Below, in pieces: positions 11,318 through 23,383 of a stretch of DNA of 64,000 bases. The position numbers were made by a program, and so were the translations under genes. A model generated the notes under the pieces. That model worked only from the letters and a program-made list of their open reading frames with translations, did no database searches and was not told the origin of the DNA. Source of the DNA: Chrysemys picta bellii (taxonomy: Eukaryota > Chordata > Testudines > Emydidae); assembly GCF_011386835.1 (NCBI RefSeq), contig NC_088809.1, positions 21,149,067 through 21,213,066 on the forward strand, given 5' to 3'. The first letter of the stretch is position 1, and each line of letters starts with the position of its first letter.

Positions 11318-11541
11318 GTGCCTCATGGGAGCTGTAGTTCCAGGCATCTCAGGCCCCAGTGTCCTCTATGGACTCTGCTCCCCAAACGGACTACACTTCC
11401 CATGATGCACCATGATCTTGCTTTGTGGCTGAGCTGTCACAGTGCCTCATGGGAGTTGTAGTTCCAGGGCCCTCATGACTCCAGCATGCCCTAGACTCCT
11501 CTCCCTGTGGTTGAGCTCCCACAGTGCATCATGGGATTCCC
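11318..11541. promoter_or_regulatory. Cluster of ZNF143/Staf-like motifs in a repeat
   Basis: The word ACTACA(A/G)CTCCCATGAGGCA occurs on the minus strand at 11318-11341 and 11442-11465, on the plus strand as ACTACACTTCCCATGATGCA at 11390-11409, and partially at 11524-11541. It resembles the ZNF143 site ACTACAAYTCCCAGMATGC. Flanking AT-rich sequence (11215-11290, 11560-11700) looks like one dispersed repeat. Confidence 0.5.
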
Positions 11542-12584
11542 ATTTCGTGTACACATTGCCCATAGACATTTTTCAGTGGTTTCCATTTTGCGAGACGTTT
11601 CGATATTTCCGTGCTTTGTCCTGATGTCAGAAAACATTCTGATATTCTGGAGTTTCCCACAGGATGAAAATTCCATTTTTTGATCAATTCCAGTTAAGTG
11701 TCCGGGCCTGAACCTGCCAGATGCTGAGCGCTCCCTGTAGGCCCAGGGCACTGAGGGTCAGGATCCTTTATTAGGATCAATGCCCTATGCCATGGCCTCT
11801 CTCTTCGCACCCAGGGGTCCCTGTGCTGCTAGCTGATACGGTCTCCCTGCTCTCTGTTGCCGTTAGCTGCCGTGTCCTGCCATTGCTCCTTTCCTTTGGA
11901 CGGACTTTTTCCGCACAATGCACCAAACAAGAGGAACTTTCATTCCCAACGATCTGCAATCCAAACCTCTCACTCCTTAGTCAGATCCCAGTGCAGCACA
12001 AGGGTGGCGGGGAACTAGCCCCCCCCCCAATTGAAGTATTTGGGGGGCTCTGCCTCCGGGCTCCTGCCCACCCGGGGCTGTGTGGGGAGTGAGCGCGGGA
12101 TTCAGAGAGGCTGGAGCAGCTGTGGTCGTGCTCAGGATCAGGCCGAGGAGTGGAGAATGGGACCCAGATGGGCTGGAATGGGCCTGGGAACAAGACAGAA
12201 CCCCTCGGATCCTCTTTGGGTGATCCAGCTATCCCTCTCCCCTGGCCAAGCCTCAGGACCTCCCTTGGCTCCCCCTCCTATCCTGCCCCAGTCACGGGGA
12301 TGCCTGCCCACTCCCAATCCACTCCCAAGGGATCCGAAAGCGCAGGCCTCTATCATGTGAGCTGAAGGGATACAACTCTTTTAGCTAGCCGCAGTAGTGA
12401 TCCTTTACGTAGCCTGGCCACTGAAAGGGGACGCAGAACACATTTTTGCAGCAGGTTACAAACCCACCGTATTGTAGCTGAATAATTCATTAGGAGACTA
12501 CTGTGACATTGATTATGTAAATGGTTCCACCAGCTCTGGCTGCTGAAGTCAATGGGTGTGACTCTGGATTTACTCCCACATACG

Positions 12585-12690
12585 CAAGAACAGAACAGGA
12601 ACCGCCACACGGGATCAGAGCAGGGGTCCATCTAGCCCAGCGTCCTGTCTCTGACAACGCTCAGCGTCAGCTGCTTCAGAGGATGGCGTG
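12585..12690 (-). mobile_element. CR1 3' fragment
   Basis: Reads CAGGAACCGCCACACGGGAT, CATCTAGCCCAGCGTCCTGT and CTGCTTCAGAGGATGG, the antisense terminal part of a turtle CR1 subfamily also present at 16425-16740 and 30465-30590. Confidence 0.75.
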
Positions 12691-12709
12691 TTCGTTTAGT
12701 GTGCTCTAC

Positions 12710-12724
12710 GGCGCCCCCTGCTGA
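12710..12724 (-). promoter_or_regulatory. CTCF-like motif
   Basis: On the minus strand TCAGCAGGGGGCGCC, a strong match to the CTCF core. Motif evidence only. Confidence 0.45.
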
Positions 12725-12822
12725 AAAGGTTAACACACACGCCAGGGCAGTTACACACTCACTTGGGTCTCAAATGCAGACGTGTCTGTTGAATCATCTA
12801 ATGCTTCAAACTCAATGAGTCG

Positions 12823-12848
12823 CCCGGTCCCGGTCCCGGTCCCGCTCC
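12823..12848. repeat. (GGTCCC)n short tandem repeat
   Basis: Four consecutive CGGTCC-type hexamers. Confidence 0.9.
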
Positions 12849-13561
12849 CTTTCTTTGTTCACTTCTGCTGCATTTCCCTGTGTCTAAGCCCATTCTGCTC
12901 CATGGGCTTAGAGGTTAACTGCTGAAGTGGGTATTCAATACAGCAATCAGTTTTAGTCAATTTTTCTTAACTAGATTTTAAGCTCTCCGGGGACGAGTCT
13001 GTCTCCTTTTATGTTTGCGCAGCACCTGGCACAATGAGACCTTGATTGGGGCACCCAGCTGCTACCACTGTACACGTGGATTAATTAATTAATCATGACA
13101 ATTAATAATTCTTTATTTCTGAACATAAAGCACAACAGATTTAACTGTTGCTACATTAGCTGGATCAGTAACCTCCTAGAGGCCAGGCTCTTACGTTAAC
13201 TGATGTCTGTAAGGAGCTGTGTGAATGTGTCCTGCTATATTAATGATACTTAATAAATAAGTATGGTCATGGTAACGATGATGTTCTTTCTTTCCCAATC
13301 TGTGAAATTCTCCATCGCTTCCTAATTTACTATGGAAATCTCAGGTTGCTTAAGTATCTGGCACCATCATGTGATGGAGGGATGCAGATCTTCCTAAGCA
13401 GGAGGCATTTACTAAAGAAATTGACAGCAGCTATAGGTGTAAATAAACACTTCCACAGAACTTGAGTTCCAGCTTGGTTGCCTTTGTTTACCAGGGACCA
13501 GATCCTGGAACTCTACATCACAGAGCCATCTAGTGGCTGATTAATATACTGCAAGTAAACC

Positions 13562-13672
13562 TCATCCACGAAAGCTTATGCTCCCAATACTTCTGTTAGT
13601 CTCCAAGGTGCCACAGGACCCTCTGTTGCTTTTTACAGATTCAGACTAACACGGCTACCCCTCTGATACCTC
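13562..13672 (-). mobile_element. Turtle SINE-like / Penelope-tail repeat copy
   Basis: Reads TCCACGAAAGCTTATGCTCC, then CTTCTGTTAGTCTCCAAGG, then GTGCCACAGGACCCTCTG, and ends CACGGCTACCCCTCTGATA. Reverse-complemented it starts TATCAGAGGGGTAGCCGTG. It lacks the hairpin part upstream of CCACGAAA, so it is truncated there. Confidence 0.85.
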
Positions 13673-16424
13673 ATCAGAAATGCACATTCTAGGGTTTCTT
13701 TTAGAAAACTGTGAAGTGCCATTGGATTAAAACTATGGCAGATTAAAACCAATGATGGTGGTCAATAGCTCCCCCAGCCTAGGCATTAGGGGTGTCCAGT
13801 GCCTACATCTAAGTTTACCTCTATTTCCAGCTTAGCTTTCAGTCCACCTTCAAGGCTGAGGAATCTCTCCTGAGCATCTGAGACTTGTCTTTCCTCAAGG
13901 AATTCACAAGCTGTTCTTTCAATTAAAAACTCCCTCACACCAAACACGTATCAGCCATTCCCACGGAGTGCACACCGGGCGAGCTGAACAGAATTAGCCC
14001 TCTGATGGCCACCTCCGGCTTCCCGAGGCTGGGAGGGGTGTTGTCAAAGGGTGCCCTTGCTTTTGTGCTGCTAAACTTACAGCCCAGCTCCAGATCTGGT
14101 TTGATCCTCCCTTCCCCTTGCAGTCCAATGCCAGCTCTCTCAACAGGTCTGGGGCTTTCTTGTGGCCCTCGTTTAGCTGGCATGTCTCTCCTCCCTCCCA
14201 TGTGACCTCCCAGCCCAGCTGAGCTGTTGACCAAGGGGTAGGTGTAACGTACTGCCTGCGTTGCACAAGCAAGTGAATGATATAGTTGGGCCTGTAGCAC
14301 CTTGAGCACCAGCAGAAGGTGTTCTCCTTTCATGCACGTGGTAGAGGCCTGTATTTTTGGAGTGAACGATCAAGCTTCGAGGCCTGGCTCCCTGGAATTA
14401 ATTCAGACCAAACAAGGACAAGCACCATCCAAATGCTCCAGGGTCTGTGCCGAGCGGTGGCAGCTCCTCCTTCGCTCCCAAAGGGGCGCAGGGCTCCCCG
14501 GGACACTCTGATCTCTCCAGCTCACCCCGCAGCCAGCTTCCAGCCCCTCCCGTTCTGGCATCATCCCCCGCAAATGTGAGCCCAGTTAAATCGGCACCGA
14601 AGAGACAGGTGGCAAAGGACGACACCGATCAGAGAAGGGCTCCGTCTAGTCCAGCTGCCCGGGGGAATCCTGGACCAGGCTCTGATTAGCAGGAAGTGTC
14701 TTGGCTTTCCTGCGTCGGGACAGAAGAAACTCCACTGGCCGCATGGAGGAAAGTGCCTGTGGAACTCCAGGAGACATGGATCCCAGAATTCCCACCACCC
14801 TGAGATAGCTTTAAGGACAGCCCCAAGATCCCTGCCACCGCGCACACGGGCTCCGGCTCCACGCCTGCTATTGGGGATACGCCCAAAAGCCAGAATGGCT
14901 TCTCCACGAGGCCCCCTGCCCAGGTGAGCTGCAGCTCGCCAGGCGCCCTGCGGACAGGCCGCTTTCATGCAGCTCAGCGTGACTCTGGAGAGCAGCTTGT
15001 CCCTAGGTGCCCCAGCTCGGTGGGCTCTCACCGGCCCTCAGGCACCACGGTGACAAGCGGCATTCGTCTGGGGCATGGTGCTTCCAGGCCATCCCGCCAC
15101 CCGAGAGCAGCATAAGCACCTGCTGCAGGTGTTTGTGATCACTGCATGGCACAAAGGGTTAATCCCGCAGAATGGATGCTCTCAAAGGAGCAGGAAACTC
15201 CAGTTCCCAACCCCACCTGCCCCACAGTCCTGTAACCCGCCCTGGGTGCCTGTTCCTCTAGTGCCTCCAGCTAGCAGCTACAGCAACTGGGTCTATTGTC
15301 ACTTGGGCTTCTAATTCCCGGGGCTAAGGATCTGCCTGTAGAAGCAGAGGTCCCTACGAACTAAGCGAGTTCAACAGGAGGGTTTTAACAGAGCCTGCTG
15401 GGATTCCCGCTGGATTGTCTCCTGGCCCACTGCCATTCTGCCGGCCCCAGCTGGGCCCGCGGAGCTCCCCATGGCCATCCCGCTCCATTCGTTCCCATAC
15501 GGCACAAAACAGCAGCCCCGGCTTCTCGTCTCCCCAGACACAGGCGCGAAGGGGCAGCGTCCGTGATCAGCGCTCCGTCCAGAAACTCTGCCCCGACTCT
15601 GTTAAACCAGCCAGCGGAGGGACCCAGTCAATAGCAAAACTCTCCATGCAGCCGGCATCTCCTCCCCGCTCTGATGAGCTCCCAGGCCGGCCGGCTGGAG
15701 AGCAGGGGAATGGAGTGGAATTTGGGGATGGGGATGGGAGTATATCTGGGGCGGGCAGGGTTCCTCTGGTGGCTGGTCTAGCGTGGCTGCATTGTGAGCC
15801 CCGTGCAGGCCGGAGCGGGGCCGCTGCCTGGATCCGAGCGCCAGGAGCTCCGCTCAGGTCTGCTGTGCAGCGATAACGAGCTCTCCTGTGGGCTAACATG
15901 CTGCACAGACGCATTAGATCAGAAGGGCAAGTTTATCAGCTCCAGCACGTGCCGGCCGGGCGATCGGAGTCCCAGCAAGGCCCCGCACACGCGCATTGCG
16001 TGCAGCTCTGGGCAGTGTGTTCAGGGAAGGAGGGCAGCCGGCAAGGTCCAGGCAGACGCCAAATTTTAAAGGGGAAGCCTGCTCCAAGGAGACCCCACTT
16101 GGAGTGGGGGATAAGAGACGCAGGGTGCGGGCGTGTTCAAGGGTGGCCACCAGGTGTCACTGCTCACACCGTGAGGCTGGCAGGAGATGAGCTTTGGTGG
16201 GTCTCAGCCCCGGTCCTCGTGAGTGGGTGGATGGAGCCGAGTGTGTGTGCGGCTAGGCAGAGAGACAGGGTTCTCCTGGGAGAAATGTGAGCTGCGGAGG
16301 GGAGGGGAGACAGGGAACCACATGCCGGGAATAGGATTTAAAAAGCCCAACCCAGATCCCTGGCACATGCAGGAGAACTTCAGGGCCCATCTCCCCCATA
16401 AAACCCTAGTCTGAACTGAAAAGA

Positions 16425-16740
16425 ACATAAGAACAGCCGTACTGAGTCAGACCAAAGGTCCATCCAGCCCAGTATCCTGTCTACCGACAGTGGCCAATGC
16501 CAGGTGCCCCACAGGGAGTGAACCTAACAGGTAATGATCAAGTGATCTCTCTCCTGCCATCCATCTTCACCCTCTGACAAACAGAGGCTAGGGACACCAT
16601 TCCTTACCCATCCTGGCTAATAGCCATTAATGGACTTAACCTCCATGAATTTATCTAGTTATCTTTTAAACCCTGTTAGAGTCCTAGCCTTCACCACCTC
16701 CTCAGGCAAGGAGTTCCACAAGTTGACTGCGCGCTGGGTG
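16425..16740 (-). mobile_element. CR1-family 3' fragment
   Basis: Includes AACATAAGAACAGCCGTACT, GAGTCAGACCAAAGGTCCAT, CAGTATCCTGTCT and GGAGTTCCACAAGTTGACTG, the antisense of a CR1 3' end very common in turtle genomes. Orientation is inferred from the position of the terminal octamer region. Confidence 0.85.
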
Positions 16741-18095
16741 AGGGCCGCATTGTGGTCCACGGAGCGCTGAACTTACGCTGATGACAAGCAGGGGATGTGG
16801 AAGCGGAAATTAATGAACCAAATCTAGTGTGTCGGATATTAGGCCTAACTGGGGGACAAAGCAACAAGGGGCTGGGTTATTGCGTCCACCCTCCCTCCTT
16901 GGGCCCCACATGAAAGAGACGTGGGGGAGCCAGGAACAGGGAGAAGAACAGACAGAGGCTACTAGAGAGAGCTGCCAACCCTGTCTCTCAGCCATCATGG
17001 CTGCCAGCCCCACCACGTCCTGGAACCCCGGACCCTCTTTGCCCTAATCCTGAGGCATGGCCCGGCCAGCATGGGCCAGAGAGGGGGACCCAGACGACAC
17101 CAGCTCCCAGCCCCCACCCCGGGATGAAACGGGATCGGGCTGTATCAGCAGCTCCAGCCCCGCTCAACTCCCGTCTTCCCTTTCCCCTCAAGGACAACGA
17201 TCACCAGCTTCGATACCATCTACCAGATGGTCAGACGAGGGGCTTTTCCCTTCTGACTCTCTCTCCCGCTAAAGGGACAAGGTCACAGTGACAAGCCTGA
17301 CCGAACGCTTCCCAGCGCCAAGGCTTTCGCTGGGTTTCCTGCCTTTCTGGATCTTTAAGAAGATCTGTTTCATGGTGAGTTTGCCACGGGTTAAGGCAGG
17401 CCGAGCTCTCGGGACGCCACAGCCCAGGCCTGATGTAACGCTGGACAGTGTCTGGGTTCCGGGAACATCTGTGGCCCATTGAGTCTATCTAAATTAATGC
17501 AACGCCCCTCCGGCGCCCTTGGCCTAGGAGGGGGGGACGGGGTCTTTCTTCAAAGCCAACCACTTTGGGGGCTGCCGCAGGGCAACATGAGACCCCGCTT
17601 CCCCTCTCCTGCAATGAGCCACAAATGCTGCCCCCGCCCCTGCAATGCTCCCGGCCACAGAATGGGCCCAGCCAGCCAGCGCCAAGGGCCGTGTCGCAGC
17701 GGGAGGATACAGACCGCCATGGTCCCGCCCCTCAGACAGGCGCCGCTGCCCTTAGGGGGCAGCACAGGAGCCCCCCGGCGAGTGAGTCATGGAGACTAAG
17801 CTCGGAAGGGGCCACCAGATCTCCTGCAAACCCGCGTGGAGCCCAACTGCAGCCCCCTGGAGACAGCCCTGGCGTGCCGCAGGCAGAGCACGCGCGCGAG
17901 GGAGCGAGGTGCACCAATGCCGCGGCAGGTGAGACGTGTCCAGAGGATCCCAGCAGACAACCCGTGCCCCAAACTGCGGAGGAAGGCAATGAACCCATCC
18001 ATGCCAATCCGAGCGGGGGGAAATTCCCTCCCGACGCCGTGGCTCGGTCAGACCCTGACCCCGAGAAAGAGAAGGGGATGCGGCGAGGCGCTTAC

Positions 18096-18236
18096 CTGGG
18101 CAGCGCGCCGTCTGCCTTGGCCACGTCGACGGTGGCTGTGGAGTGCTTCCCGCCCGTCAGCAGCTCAGAGTTCACCAGCCACTGGAGGTTCCTGGATTTG
18201 GTGTTGACGAGGTTGACGCCCTTCTTGGCCTTCACC
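18096..18236 (-). CDS. TMEM132E: TMEM132E exon 3 (141 bp)
   Basis: The exon carries one base completing the Arg codon from exon 2, 46 codons beginning VKAKKGVNLVNTKSRN and including SELLTGGKHSTATVDVA, then AG, which completes another Arg codon in exon 4. The acceptor is CTGCAG after a pyrimidine-rich stretch and the donor is GTAAGC. With exon 2 it reads FTLR-VKAKKGV, the conserved FTLRxKxKKGV join of TMEM132 proteins. It encodes further extracellular domain. The reading frame is intact. It lies 1.29 kb downstream of exon 2 and 13.45 kb upstream of exon 4. Confidence 0.95.
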
Positions 18237-19524
18237 CTGCAGAGCCGGAGAGGAGAGCAAGGCTCACGTCCGCACGGCCACACACGGCGGGAAAGATACC
18301 GGGGGAAGGACCGTCAGGTCCCACTTCACTTTTCCTCCCCCAGGGAGCGCGGCGGACAATGTTGCGGCTGCCGGGCTGTATTCAGATGGGGGCGGCTAGT
18401 AGCCATTAGGGTTAGAGGTAGGGCTCTAGACTGGAACTCAGGAAAGAGGCGTTCTCTGCCTCCGTTTCCCCACCGGCAGACGGGGTGATACTGCGTTTCG
18501 AGGTTAAGGTGAGAGAGAGGTGTTATTCAGGGGTCAAATCCAGCCCAGCCTGGCAGTGACTGATCAGCTAGTCTGACCCGTTGCATCACCCCGGCCAGAG
18601 AACCTCACCCAGTGATTCCTGCATCCCGCCCATGAGCTAGAGAACGTCGGCGCCGGCCCGGCTTTGTGTGTGCGTGTGGTGCCCGGTGGCCGAGGCAGGC
18701 TAGGGGGCGATCCGGAGCAGGAGTTCGGGGCACTGCGGTGGTGTAGGGGTGAAGGATGCTGCCGACAGGCCTGGGAAGGGTGTGTCCTGACAGTGTGTGT
18801 GTGAAAGGGAGAGACTGGCCCACACAACGGATAACAGACTTACTGCTGCTACCAGCTAGGAAAAGTCTCCTTTAATTCTGTGTGTGGGGAAGCAACGGGC
18901 CCAGGGTCCTAGCCTGGCTCCCTGGGGGTGGGCGACGTACACAGCAGCGGTGTCAGCAGCATGCAGCTGTGAGGACGCGGCACCACATGCTACCAGGGCT
19001 CTGGGTGGTGCTGCTGCTTCAGGACCCGAGCTAAGGGCAATCGTACGCTAAGTGATGTGACCAAGGGCACACGGGGAGTCTGGGACAGAGCAGCGGTCTG
19101 AGGGGTCCGGCTAGCTCCCCGGGGACGTCTGCATCGGGGGCCTGCTACACAAAACAACGCGTGACACTTCCCCACCTGCGCCCACCAGAAGGCCTAAAGA
19201 ATCACCCCCGGGGATTAAACATCACACACAGCGCAACACACGCCCTTCCCCACCCGCCGCTGCCTCCGCCCCCGGGCTCCCCGTCGGATTTTCGAAAGCA
19301 CCCAGCCAACTAGCTCCCAATGAAACCGATGGGACTTAGGCACCTCAAACGCCTTTCCAAACCTGGGGGAGATCGCTGCTGAAATGCAGCCCGCTCTGGG
19401 GTGGGCCGTATCCCAGCGCGCAGCGACGCGGCAGCTCAGGGCAAGCGCCTCCTAGCAGCAGGCTGGAGCGTCGGCTCGGCGCTCGGCGTGGTTAGCGTGC
19501 TCGGCCCCGGCCACGCGGACGTAC
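18237..19524 (-). other. TMEM132E intron 2
   Basis: A 1288-bp intron between exons 3 and 2. It includes a partial MIR-like tail near 18420-18492 and a short dispersed-repeat scrap near 19330-19440. Otherwise no element is recognised. Confidence 0.9.
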
Positions 19525-20431
19525 CTGAGCGTGAAGTGCTCCACGGTGGAGTTGGCCATTAGGTAGAGGAGGACGTTGAGCACTTCGCCCGGCTTGAGGG
19601 GCTTGTCCGGCAGGCGGATGAAGATGTTGCCGTCCAGCCTGTGCTCCTGCATCAGCTGGGTGGGCGGGGGCTGGAAGAGGCTGATGCTGCCAATGCGCAG
19701 CAAGGGGTGCTGCGTGGGGCCCTCGGTCCGGGCAGCGCCGCCCCCCCGGCGCGGCGCCGTCTCTCCGGGGCACTCCCCGGCCCCGTCGGGTGCATGCAGC
19801 GTGTAGTACAGCTCGGCCTGCTGGCTCTCGCCGCTCAGGTCCAGGGCCTCCGGCACCTTCCTCCTGCCCAGGGGCACGGCCGAGGGGCCGAACCAGGCGT
19901 GGGGCAGCTCGGCCTGCACCAGGCAGGTGGCCAGGCTGCCCCGCAGACGGCAGGAGCTCTTGACCTCCCGGGCCTCGCGGAAGGCGTGCAGCCGGACGCA
20001 GGGCAGCCGGTCGGTCACGTCAAAGTCGTCCCAGTCCCGGCCCGCCACGTAGAAGAGCACCTGGACCACGGGCTGGCTGGCCAGCACCCGCGGCTGGATG
20101 ATGAAGGCTCGCACTTTCCAGTTGACGGTGAGGCGGTCGGGGATCTCCAGGGTGCTGGAGGGCTGGAGCTGCTCCTTGGGCAGGACCAGCCCGGTGCTGA
20201 AGGGCCCCAGCGAGACGTTGAGGACGGGCAGCTCCTTGGTCTGGAAGACGACGAAGGGCTCGGAGCGCTGCAGGGGGGCGCTGGCGTTCCCCCCCGGCCC
20301 CGCCCCCGTCTCCTTCAGGAAGAAGGCCAGGCGGGTGTTGGAGAGGCGGTAGCTCACAGGCAGGGTCACGGCCGCCGCGGGGGGCCAGGGCTCCGGGGGC
20401 TCCGAGCTGGGCGCCAGCACCTTGCCCTGGG
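19525..20431 (-). CDS. TMEM132E: TMEM132E, large N-terminal ectodomain exon (exon 2 by family analogy)
   Basis: This exon encodes about 301 codons of the extracellular N-terminal domain of a TMEM132-family type I membrane protein. The run LPVSYRLSNTRLAFFLKE, then FVVFQTKELPVLNVSLGPFS, then VQVLFYVAGRDWDDFDVTDR, and the segment HPLLRIGSISLF match TMEM132E better than TMEM132A-D as I remember them. Sequons NAS, NVS and NST and cysteines in LPCVRL, SSCRL and ATCLV fit a secreted, glycosylated fold. The exon ends CTCAG|GTACGT at 19525, and its last two bases AG complete an Arg codon with the next exon. The 5' edge follows a pyrimidine stretch ending TTTCCAG; a second AG five bases in would start the exon at 20426. 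The frame is open to the edge with no ATG, so the signal peptide lies in an upstream exon. Human TMEM132E variants are linked to recessive deafness; the molecular role is thought to be adhesion-like. Identification is firm; the exon number is by analogy. Confidence 0.95.
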
Positions 20432-21249
20432 CTGGAAACGGGACAGAGAACAGGGTGGGTTAGGGACAGGACAGAGTGCTGCGCGCCCGTGCATTGCCAC
20501 CCCTGGCAGGCAACGGGCCAGCTGCCCCCGCCACCCCTCACCCGCCACTGCCCTGCACCTGCCACGGACTCCTGCGTCTCCCGCACACACACCCACGCTG
20601 TCAGCAGCACTGTGACCGCGCCTTTCATCCACCAATCGCAACGCGCTTTACAAAGGAGGGCTGTATCATTCTCCCCATTGTACAGATGGGCAAATCGAGG
20701 CACAGACGGACACTAACTCAGGAGCCGGCCTGCCGTCGCCGCTGGATTCTGTGCTGGGTTTATACACCCCCTGCAGTCCGAAGGGAGCGCTGGGGTGGGG
20801 CACCTGCAGCACTAGCATCCAAAATGGCGGCTAGGGCACGGAGACAAAGCTGTGAATGGGATCCCCTCCGTACGGTGCCTGAATAATCCCCTGGAGTCCC
20901 AGCTCCAGGAACCCCTGAAGTGCTGAAAGTCTGTGCAAACCCCTGCGGCGCGGGGCCCCTCCCGGGAGACCCTCCGCAGCTTGTCGGCCCCTATAAGCCA
21001 CTGGCCATGAGATTGATCACGCCAGCTGGCCCCTGGCAAACGGCCCGGTCCCTCAGACCGTCGGCAGCACGGGGCAGTTTGCTGGGGGGGAAAAGGTGGG
21101 ACGTGAGCGTGTGTATTCACAACCATTTTTATTGGGAGGTGAAGAAACTCCCACATGGATTCCCCAGCTCCGCCCTTCGCCGCCAGAGCTCTGCGCCCCA
21201 GGTCTCACCGCGGGCTCTGGGAGGAAACACACCGCAGGGACACACCGCT
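20432..21249. other. First-intron / 5' flank sequence next to exon 2
   Basis: Upstream of exon 2. A MIR-like tail is at about 20655-20712 (CCCCATTGTACAGATGGGCA). No ATG-bearing exon with a signal peptide was found here or in the rest of the window. Confidence 0.7.
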
Positions 21250-22085
21250 AGGTGCTACTGTAATCCACCTAATAAATAATGTACAATGCCCTGCACAACG
21301 GGGTCCTGGCCCCTGACTTGGGCTGCTAGGTGCTACCGTAATCCACCTAATAAATAACGTACAGCGCCCTGCACAACGGGGTCCTGGCCTCTGACTCGGG
21401 CTGCTAGGTGCTACCATAATCCACCTAATAAATAACGTACAGCGCCCTGCACAACGGGGTCCTGGCCCCTGACTCGGGCTGCTAGGTGCTACCATAATCC
21501 ACCTAATAAATAACGTACACCACACTGCACAACGGGGTCCTGGCCCCTGACTCGGGCTGCTAGGTGCTACCGTAATCCACCTAATAAATAACGTACAGCG
21601 CCCTGCACAACGGGGTCCTGGCCCCTGACTCGGGCTGCTAGGTGCTACCATAATCCACCTAATAAATAACGTACACCACACTGCACAACGGGGTCCTGGC
21701 CCCTGACTCGGGCTGCTAGGTGCTACCGTAATCCACCTAATAAATAACGTACAGCGCCCTACACAATGGGGTCCTGGCCCCTGACTCGGGCTGCTAGGTG
21801 CTACTGTAATCCACCTAATAAATAATGTACAGTGCTCTGCACAACGGGGTCCTGGCCCCTGACTCGGGCTGCTAGGTGCTACCGTAATCCACCTAATAAA
21901 TAACGTACAGCGCCCTGCACAACGGGGTCCTGGCCCCTGACTCGGGGTGCTAGGTGCTACCATAATCCACCTAATAAATAACGTACAGCGCCCTGCACAA
22001 CGGGGTCCTGGCCCCTGACTCGGGCTGCTAGGTGCTACCGTAATCCACCTAATAAATAACGTACAGCACCCTGCACAATGGAGTT
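21250..22085. repeat. 78-bp minisatellite, about 10.7 units
   Basis: The unit runs GGCTGCTAGGTGCTACCGTA, then ATCCACCTAATAAATAACGT, then ACAGCGCCCTGCACAACGGG, then GTCCTGGCCCCTGACTCG. Spacing is 78 bp. Units differ by a few bases, with two variant units carrying ACACCACACTGC in place of ACAGCGCCCTGC (about 21515 and 21670). Because 78 is divisible by three, the minus strand is open for 252 codons; this is not evidence of coding. Confidence 0.97.
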
Positions 22086-23383
22086 GCGGTCCACGGCTGG
22101 GGCTGCTAAGTGCTGCTGCAAGCCAGAGAACAAGATGGCCCCATCAATTCTGTGGGGAGCGAGATCTAAATTCTGCAGCAGACCCCTGGATCCTGCTGCC
22201 TCGGGCAGACTGGGGATTCTGGGGAAGCTTTGCTAAAATTAGGAGTTTTTAATGAAGCAACTATGTAAATAAGCAGCAGCCCCTGGGAGCGTCCCTTTGA
22301 TCTGCGAGGCAATACGCTTTGCACTGATCTTCCCTTTCCCACTGTGATGGGTCAGGGGGTGGCGCTGGCAGCTCCGAGCCGCAGCGTGGGAGTTGTCAGA
22401 AGGCAGCTGGGGGTTGGGCAGCTGGGGAGGGGGCAGTGTGGGGGTTGGGCACCAGAGAAAGTGGGCTGAGGCCGTTTGGATTTGTGGCAGAAGTGCAGGA
22501 ACTGCCAAACTGGGCAGCAGTTGCGACAGAGATCAATGTGGCCCTTTAAATAGACATCAGTAGGTTTCAGAGGTAACGCCCCATCGAGAAGAAAGGAGCG
22601 GTCCGAACTGCAGCTGGGCGGAGAAAGGCCGTTCTGTTTAGCAGGAGGATTTTGATGTTGCAAAATCTGGTTTCCTTCCGATTTGGAATGAAACCGAAAA
22701 ACTTCAAAATTCTCCGCAAAAGGGAATGGAGCAGAGGACGGCAGGAGTCCTACGGCGTCCAGGCTCCCCAGCATCCTGCCGGCTGACAGGGAGCTGGGAC
22801 CGTGGACGCCTTGACTGGGCTGGGGGTGTAGAAGCCCTGGGAACCTTGGAGCTACGTCTTCCGAGTGCCACGAATTCCCGACCCGCCTGCCGAGCTGCTG
22901 GAGTAGGCTGCCTGCAGACTCAGGCAGACATTGCCACGCCAGGACATGCTTTCAGGCTTGCCCAACCGCGAAGGGGAGGCGCAGAAGGCCAGGTTTGTCA
23001 GGGAGTACAGCTCAAGGTAGCGTCACTGAAATCAGCTGGGATGGGTGGGGCTGGGTCACACTGGCGGAGGTGCGGCCCGATGTGGTTTTCCAAGTGAAAG
23101 CTCAGACTGGGGAGCTAATTCCACAATCAGGGAACGGGGGGCGGGGAGGGGGGTCCAGCAGGCTCAGCTCCACCGGGGGGAGGGGGGGAGATCAGAGTGT
23201 CCAGGAAGCAGTCCAGCCCCACCGCCCTGGGGCGAGCTCACCGTGCCAGCACCTGGGAACACAGCTCCTGGGCCCAGGTCCCGGCTCCGAGCAGTGCCCT
23301 GGAGGGGGCGGTCAGGACTGCGGGTCAGGACTGAGGGGGATTGGCAGAGCAGGGGGGTCTAACCTTGCAGTGTTGCAGAGTGA

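Larger units (their letters stand above)
4644..18095 (-). other. TMEM132E intron 3
   Basis: A 13.45-kb intron between exons 4 and 3, bounded by GTAAGC and CTCGCAG on the minus strand. It carries CR1 fragments, a nested MITE, a SINE-like copy, MIR-like SINEs, a cluster of ZNF143-like motifs and AT-rich unique blocks near 8480-8780 and 9290-9560. The many open frames here are short and lack domains. Stretches 4700-5300, 5480-7140, 13690-16420 and 16750-18090 show no element I recognise, apart from a faint CR1-like scrap near 14625-14700. Confidence 0.85.

Noticed and set aside
19641..20703. Plus-strand 324-codon frame and minus alternative 227-codon frame over TMEM132E exon 2
   Set aside because: Shadows of the GC-rich conserved exon; only the frame reading LPVSYRLSNTRLAFFL has family similarity.
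21205..21963. 252-codon minus-strand frame with WITVAPSSPSQGPGPRC units
   Set aside because: Period artefact of the 78-bp minisatellite, whose unit matches non-coding dispersed repeat tails.
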